Assembly (NCBI GenBank): GCA_013697395.1
Contig: JACCWY010000422.1
Location: 1-10,684, forward strand
Source: Chloroflexota bacterium
GTDB lineage: Bacteria > Chloroflexota > Limnocylindria > QHBO01
Direction of reading: 5' to 3'
Length of the DNA stretch: 10,684 nt
The notes beneath the pieces were generated by a model. The model was given only the letters and a program-made list of their open reading frames with translations, made no database searches and was not told where the DNA came from. This document shows positions 6,444 through 10,684 of this stretch, piece after piece. The first letter of the stretch is position 1, and every line of letters begins with the position of its first letter. The position numbers were made by a program, and so were the translations under genes.

Positions 6444-6458
6444 CGGGTTGGCCCGATG
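6441..6458 (-). promoter_or_regulatory. Hairpin covering the ftsE start codon
   Basis: On the mRNA CAUCGGG, a CCAA loop and CCCGAUG form a perfect 7-bp stem whose 3' arm contains the whole AUG. A nine-codon frame (MSATIGPTR, start at 6469) ends in a TGA that overlaps this AUG as ATGA. Arriving ribosomes could melt the stem and reinitiate. This is inference from sequence. Confidence 0.35.
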
Positions 6459-6522
6459 GTAGCGGACATCAAGCGCCCGGGCTCGGCCCCGTCCGCGGCG
6501 CCACGCAACGGTGATGGCGGGC

Positions 6523-7648
6523 CTACGTCCTCGCTGTCGCGTCGCCAGCCCCGACCCGGGAGCGCAGGTAGCCGTCGATGAACGCGTCCAGCTCGCCGTC
6601 GAGCACCGCCGTCGGGTTCGAGGTCTCGACGCCGGTGCGCAGGTCCTTCACCATCGTGTACGGCTGGAGCACGTAGCTGCGGATCTGGTTGCCCCAGCCG
6701 GCCTCGACGTGCTCGCCGCGCAGGCGCGCCATCTCCGCCTCGCGCTCCTCTACCTGCCGCTCGATCAGCCTGGCCCGCAGCACGGCCATCGCGCGCTCCC
6801 GGTTCTGGTGCTGGCTGCGCTCGCTCTGCACGGCCACCGCGATCCCGGTCGGCAGGTGGGTCAGGCGGACGGCCGAGTCGGTCTTGTTGACGTGCTGGCC
6901 GCCCGCACCGCTGGAGCGGTACGTGTCGACACGCAGCTCCTTGTCGTCGATCTCGATGGCCGCGTCCTCCGGCACCTCGGGCATGACCTCGACCAGGGCG
7001 AAGCTCGTATGCCGCCGCTTTTGGGAGTCGTACGGGCTGATCCGAACGAGCCGATGGACGCCGCGCTCGCTGCGAAGCTGCCCGTATGCCCAGCGCCCGT
7101 CGATGCTGAAGCTCACGCTCTTGAGGCCGGCCTCCTCGCCCTCGGTGGCCTCGAGGATCTCGGTCGCGAACCGATGACGCTCCGCCCAGCGCAGGTACAT
7201 CCGCAGGAGCATCTCCGCCCAGTCCTGGCTCTCGGTCCCGCCGGCGCCGGCATGGATCGACACGATGGCGGCGCGCTCGTCGAACGGCTCCGAGAGGAGC
7301 AGCTGGTGCTCCAACCGGCCCCAGTCCGCCTGGAGGGAGGCGAGGTCTCGCTCGAGGTCGGGCCGCAGCGTCTCAGCCTCGTCGGCGTCGGCGGCGGCCA
7401 TCTCGGCGATCTCGGCCAGGCCGGAGGCGCGCTCGCCGAAGCCGCGCCATGCGTCGATCTCGGAGCGCAGCTCCTCGGCCCGGCGCATCGTGGCCTGGGC
7501 CTCGGCTGGGTCATTCCAGAGGGTCGGATCGGCCGAGCGCTCGGTCAGCTCGGCGAGCTCTGCCTCTTTGCCGGAGTGGTCAAAGGCGCACCGACGTATC
7601 GGCGACCAGGCGAGCGAGGCGTTGCGCCTCGTCCCTAATTGCGTCCAA
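6523..7648 (-). CDS. prfB: Peptide chain release factor 2, encoded with a +1 programmed frameshift
   Basis: RF2 ends translation at UGA and UAA. The gene is read in two frames: 22 codons from a probable TTG start (7648) run to CTT TGA, where a +1 slip at 7579-7585 continues as GAC for 352 more residues to TAG 6523. The total of about 374 residues compares with 365 in E. coli. GGQ, the peptidyl-hydrolysis motif, falls at 249-251 within YRSSGAGGQHVN. The stop-codon-reading tripeptide is SPY (204-206) where E. coli RF2 has SPF. Numbering nearly equals E. coli (SPF 205-207, GGQ 250-252), which supports the frameshift model and the TTG start. HAGAGGTESQDWAEML and the C-terminal IRSYVLQPYTMVKDLRTG are family blocks. 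The second frame stays open upstream to 7812, but that stretch is the shadow of the cysteine-rich gene. The start overlaps that gene by 14 bases, so coupling is likely. Confidence 0.94.
7579..7585 (-). promoter_or_regulatory. RF2 autoregulatory frameshift site CTTTGAC
   Basis: The minus strand reads CTT TGA C, identical to the E. coli prfB slip site. Low RF2 slows reading of UGA and lets the ribosome slip +1. In E. coli an internal AGGGGG three bases upstream boosts the slip. Here that position reads TCGGTG, which gives only a weak GGUG match to the anti-Shine-Dalgarno. Confidence 0.92.
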
Positions 7649-7931
7649 GCGATGCCACCATTGGGAGCTCGAACTCGGCCAGCCGATTTCCCTTGGCGCG
7701 CACCTTGGCCGGGTTGACGCACGGGCAGTAGCTCTGGCGCGGGCAGACGCCGCAGTTGCCATCGCAGTCGAGTGTCGCCGCGTACGTGCAGCGCATGCAA
7801 TCGCGCTCGCACATGATGAGGTCTTCGTAGGGGAGCTCTGGATCTCTGAAGCGGGTGACCGGTGGAAGGTGGGCCGCCGTGCTGACGGGGAGGGGGACGG
7901 AGGCCCTTGGTGGTGCGGTCAACTGCTTCAC
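7635..7931 (-). CDS. Small cysteine-rich protein with two CxxxCxxC clusters
   Basis: I do not recognise this 98-residue protein. Eight cysteines fall within residues 41-71 in the pattern C-x3-C-x2-C-x7-C-x3-C-x2-C-x5-C-x-C (CERDCMRC, then CDGNCGVC, then YCPC). Such clusters suggest binding of zinc or an iron-sulfur centre; which one cannot be told. Residues 1-40 are Pro-rich and a basic stretch KVRAKGNR follows the cysteines. No membrane segment is visible. GTG 7931 has GAGG five bases upstream; ATG 7814, just before the first cysteine, is an alternative giving 59 residues and has no ribosome binding site. The stop lies 14 bases inside prfB, so the pair should be translated together. A candidate promoter lies 50 bases upstream. 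Cysteine spacing argues for a real gene despite its size. Confidence 0.6.
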   Translation of the reverse strand: MKQLTAPPRASVPLPVSTAAHLPPVTRFRDPELPYEDLIMCERDCMRCTYAATLDCDGNCGVCPRQSYCPCVNPAKVRAKGNRLAEFELPMVASLGRN

Positions 7932-7988
7932 GAATCCCTCAACTAGCGGGTTCCGCGGGCCCGAGCGCCCGCGCGTTTCGTTCAGTCC

Positions 7989-8016
7989 ATCGTAGCGACT
8001 CGTTCAGATATCGCAA
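7989..8016 (-). promoter_or_regulatory. Candidate promoter for the cysteine-rich gene and prfB
   Basis: The minus strand has TTGCGA (8011-8016), a 16-base spacer and TACGAT (7989-7994), each 4/6 to consensus. The leader of about 50 bases contains a GC stem (GCGGGC/GCCCGC) just before the ribosome binding site. It would separate prfB expression from secA. Confidence 0.4.
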
Positions 8017-8055
8017 CCCCGCACGATGGTCCCGTCGGGCGCATAGTTGTGCGCA

Positions 8056-8175
8056 ATGCCCGACCCATTCCTCCTCATCGTCGCCGTCATCGCGCTCGCC
8101 TGCGTGGCGCTCTTCCCGATCCGGATGTGGCGGCGCCGGCGACATCGCTACGGAAACGAGGAAGAGGCGGAATAG
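8056..8175 (+). CDS. Small single-helix membrane protein
   Basis: A 39-codon plus-strand frame from ATG 8056 to TAG 8175. The product opens with MPDP, followed by a hydrophobic helix (about residues 5-22, FLLIVAVIALACVALFPI). Next comes a basic stop-transfer stretch RMWRRRRHRYG and an acidic tail NEEEAE. That layout is classic for a one-pass membrane peptide with its tail in the cytoplasm. Most codons end in G or C, as in the real genes nearby. No ribosome binding site is seen; CATAGT eight bases before ATG could be a -10 for a nearly leaderless message. It converges on secA, ending 28 bases from the secA stop. The function is unknown. Confidence 0.5.
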   Translation: MPDPFLLIVAVIALACVALFPIRMWRRRRHRYGNEEEAE

Positions 8176-8203
8176 CGCGGAGCCGCGTGGAAGTGCTGGC
8201 CGA

Positions 8204-10684
8204 TCAGGCCCCGTGGCACTTCTTGAACTTCTTGCCCGATCCGCACCAGCACGGCTCGTTGCGCCCGATCTTCGGGCCGGCACGGGCCGGCTCTCGGGTC
8301 CCGCCACCGTTCTGGCTGTTCCCGCCGGACGCGTTGGCGTGGATCGGCTCGGTACCGCCGACGGGAGCCCGACCCTCCGTCACGTTGCGGGCCACCGGGT
8401 GCCGATGCGGCGCCTGGGCCTGGACGGTCACACGGAAGATGGTGTGCGTGACGTCGTGGCGGATCATCGACTTGAGCTCGTCGAACATCCGGTACGCCTC
8501 GATCTTGAACTCGTTCAGCGGGTCACGTTGCGAGTAGGCGCGCAGGCCGATCCCGCGCCGCATGTCGTCGACGGCGGTGAGGTGCTCGACCCAGAGCGAG
8601 TCGATCACGCGCAGCAGGACGAGTCGCTCGAGCACGCCGATCCCCTGCTCTCCGACCGCCGCGCGCTTGCGCCGGTAGTGCTCGCGGACCAGCTCGCCGA
8701 GGGCCTCCACCAGGGGCGCCTGCTCGCGCGCCTCCTCGATCAGGCGCAGGTCGGCATCGTTCAGAGACGGGACCATGGTAGCCAGCTGGGTCCGCAGGCC
8801 GTCGACATTCCAGTCGGCGTGGTGGTCCCCGGCGCTGTGGTCGGCCGCGAGTGCGGCAACCTCGTCGTCGAGCATCGCCTCGACGATCGGTCCAAGGTCG
8901 TGGGAACGCAGGATCCGGTCGCGCTCGCGGTAGATCGTCTCGCGCTGGCGGTTGATGACGTCGTCGTACTCGACGACGTGCTTGCGCGTGTCGAAGTTGT
9001 AGCCCTCGACCCGGGTCTGGGCGTTCTCGATCGTCCGGCTCACCATCTTCGACTCGAGCGCCGTGTCATCGGTGAAGCCGAGGGTGCGCATGAGACCCTG
9101 CACCCGGTCGTTGGCGAAGCGTCGCAGGAGGTCGTCCTCCAGCGACAGGTAGAACCGCGAGCTTCCGGGGTCACCCTGGCGGCCCGCCCGGCCACGCAGC
9201 TGGTTGTCGATGCGCCGCGCCTCGTGGCGCTCCGTGCCGACGATGTGCAGTCCGCCGGCTGCCAGCACGCGCTCCTTGTCCTCGGCGCACTCTCGCTCGG
9301 CCTCGGCAAGCGCCTGGGCGTACTGCTCCGGCGTCGCCTCGATGACGTTCGTTCCGCGCTTGTGGAGTAGGTCGCCGGCGAGCACCTCGGGATTGCCACC
9401 GAGGAGGATGTCGGTCCCGCGGCCGGCCATGTTGGTCGCGATCGTCACCGCGCCACTGCGGCCCGCCTGCGCGACGACCTCGGCCTCCTTCTCATGGAGC
9501 TTCGCGTTCAGGACGTTGTGCTTGATGCCGCGCCGCTTGAGCAACTCGCCCAGCATCTCGCTGACCTCGACGCTGATGGTGCCGACGAGGACGGGTCGGC
9601 CCTTATCGTGCTCCTCGGCGATCTCCTCGATGACGGCGTTCCACTTCCCGCTCTGGTTTGCGTAGATGAGGTCGGCGTAATCGGCGCGGATCATCTCTCG
9701 GTTGGTCGGAATCACCACGACCTCGAGGCCGTAGATCTTGTTGAACTCCTCCGCCTCGGTCTCGGCGGTGCCGGTCATGCCCGACAGCTTGTCGTACATA
9801 CGGAAGTAGTTCTGGAACGTGACCGTGGCGAGCGTGCGCTGCTCGTTGCGGACGGCCACCCCCTCCTTGGCCTCGACCGCCTGGTGGAGGCCCTCCGACC
9901 AGCGCCGGCCGGGCATGAGGCGACCGGTGAACTCGTCAACGATGATCACCTCGCCGTCCTTGATGACGTAGTCGCGGTCGCGCTGGTAGAGGACCTGCGC
10001 CTTGAGTGCCTGCTCGAGGTGGCGCGCCAGGCTGAAGTCGTCGGCGAACATGTTCTCCACGCCGAGCCAGCGCTCCATCTTGTCCGTGCCGGCCTCGGTG
10101 ATGGCCACCTGCTTGAACTTCTCGTCGACGACGTAGTCCTCCTCGGCCTTCAGGCGAGGAACGAGGCCGGCGAACTGGAGGTACTTGTCGGCCGACTCCT
10201 CGGCGTTGCCGCTGATGATGAGCGGGGTGCGCGCCTCGTCGATGAGGATGCTGTCGACCTCGTCGACGATCGCGAAGAAGTGACCACGCTGCACGCGCGC
10301 CGCCAGGTCGATGGCCAGGTTGTCGCGCAGCATGTCGAAGCCGAACTCGTTGTTCGTCCCGTACGTCACGTCGGCGGCGTACGCCTCCTGGCGAGGGACC
10401 GGCCGCAGGTCACGCAGACGCTCGTCGGTCGCGGGATACTCGGGATCGAACACGAAGGCGCCGGCGTGCTGGATGCTGCCGACGCTCATCCCGAGCCGAT
10501 GAAAGACGGCGCCCACCCATTGCGCGTCGCGCTTGGCCAGATAGTCGTTGGGATCCACGACGTGAACGCCGCGACCGATCAGGCCGTTGAGGAATGCGGC
10601 GAGCGGAGCCACGAACGTCTTGCCTTCGCCGGTGCGCTGCTCGGCGATGGCCCCGCGGTGGAGCACGATGCCACCCATCAGCTG
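8204..10684 (-). CDS. secA: Protein translocase ATPase SecA (N-terminus beyond the window)
   Basis: SecA drives unfolded preproteins through the SecYEG channel by ATP hydrolysis. The gene runs off the right edge: the frame continues upstream of the first in-window Met (10678), and by comparison with E. coli about 85 residues are missing. Counting from that Met, Walker A RTGEGKT is at 15-21 and the DEVD box at 139-142. [14 protein letters not shown], at the start of the second nucleotide-binding fold, is at 299-312, NMAGRGTDI at 416-424, and [20 protein letters not shown] at 496-515. The helical scaffold and two-helix finger follow near 685-745 ([20 protein letters not shown]). After a flexible Gly/Asn linker the SEC-C zinc motif [13 protein letters not shown] ends the protein; this tail binds SecB-like partners or ribosomes. 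No frameshift is seen. No clear terminator follows, only a short CGCGGAGCCGCG stem at 8176-8187. Confidence 0.98.
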   Translation of the reverse strand, partial: QLMGGIVLHRGAIAEQRTGEGKTFVAPLAAFLNGLIGRGVHVVDPNDYLAKRDAQWVGAVFHRLGMSVGSIQHAGAFVFDPEYPATDERLRDLRPVPRQEAYAADVTYGTNNEFGFDMLRDNLAIDLAARVQRGHFFAIVDEVDSILIDEARTPLIISGNAEESADKYLQFAGLVPRLKAEEDYVVDEKFKQVAITEAGTDKMERWLGVENMFADDFSLARHLEQALKAQVLYQRDRDYVIKDGEVIIVDEFTGRLMPGRRWSEGLHQAVEAKEGVAVRNEQRTLATVTFQNYFRMYDKLSGMTGTAETEAEEFNKIYGLEVVVIPTNREMIRADYADLIYANQSGKWNAVIEEIAEEHDKGRPVLVGTISVEVSEMLGELLKRRGIKHNVLNAKLHEKEAEVVAQAGRSGAVTIATNMAGRGTDILLGGNPEVLAGDLLHKRGTNVIEATPEQYAQALAEAERECAEDKERVLAAGGLHIVGTERHEARRIDNQLRGRAGRQGDPGSSRFYLSLEDDLLRRFANDRVQGLMRTLGFTDDTALESKMVSRTIENAQTRVEGYNFDTRKHVVEYDDVINRQRETIYRERDRILRSHDLGPIVEAMLDDEVAALAADHSAGDHHADWNVDGLRTQLATMVPSLNDADLRLIEEAREQAPLVEALGELVREHYRRKRAAVGEQGIGVLERLVLLRVIDSLWVEHLTAVDDMRRGIGLRAYSQRDPLNEFKIEAYRMFDELKSMIRHDVTHTIFRVTVQAQAPHRHPVARNVTEGRAPVGGTEPIHANASGGNSQNGGGTREPARAGPKIGRNEPCWCGSGKKFKKCHGA

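Noticed and set aside
4401..6581. A 726-codon plus-strand open frame
   Set aside because: It is antisense to the protease, ftsX and ftsE, all of which have clear family motifs. Its composition (Asp, Arg, His rich) is typical of antisense frames.
7586..7812. Reading RF2 as one uninterrupted 429-codon protein from 7812
   Set aside because: The extra N-terminal stretch is the out-of-frame image of the cysteine-rich gene. The CTT TGA C slip site and E. coli-like numbering of SPY and GGQ favour the frameshifted product.
7907..9370. A 487-codon plus-strand open frame opposite secA
   Set aside because: It is antisense to conserved secA sequence and has no recognisable domain.

Overview
The window comes from a high-GC bacterium, with third codon positions almost all G or C in the real genes. 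The core is a run of conserved minus-strand housekeeping genes read from high to low coordinates: secA (cut by the right edge), a small cysteine-rich protein, prfB, ftsE, ftsX, an S41 carboxyl-terminal processing protease, a possible 13-codon leader ORF, smpB and ssrA (tmRNA). Below ssrA on the same strand lie an EamA-type transporter and an unrecognised four-helix membrane protein. Only two plus-strand genes look credible: the 3' tail of an unknown gene at the left edge and a 39-codon membrane peptide at 8056-8175. This gene order (secA-prfB-ftsEX-ctp, smpB-ssrA) is known in Gram-positive and related lineages. With the high GC it suggests Chloroflexota or a deep relative of Actinomycetota. 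That placement is inference; no rRNA is present to settle it.

Right to left: secA (8204 to beyond 10684) is the preprotein translocase ATPase with an intact zinc-binding SEC-C tail. The gap to the next minus-strand gene holds a small plus-strand membrane ORF and a candidate minus-strand promoter. Next is a 98-codon protein with eight cysteines in two CxxxCxxC clusters, whose end overlaps the probable start of prfB. prfB carries the classic autoregulatory +1 frameshift site CTT TGA C, so the protein is encoded in two frames (about 374 residues). ftsE and ftsX follow, 6 bases apart, then the membrane-anchored S41 protease.

Between the protease and smpB is a compact regulatory-looking stretch. 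It has an 11-base perfect Shine-Dalgarno match, a 13-codon ORF, an inverted repeat able to mask that Shine-Dalgarno, and a 10-bp GC-rich hairpin. smpB and ssrA then supply the two parts of the trans-translation rescue system. ssrA has its own near-consensus extended -10 promoter, encodes its CCA end, keeps the G3-U acceptor pair needed for alanylation, and encodes the tag GNDSYALAA.

Functionally the block joins protein export (SecA), translation termination and ribosome rescue (RF2, SmpB, tmRNA), and envelope division and proteolysis (FtsEX, S41 protease). I see no mobile element, CRISPR array, tRNA or rRNA. No wholly new multi-gene system is evident. The most original signals are the cysteine-rich protein overlapping prfB and the leader ORF/hairpin arrangement before smpB.
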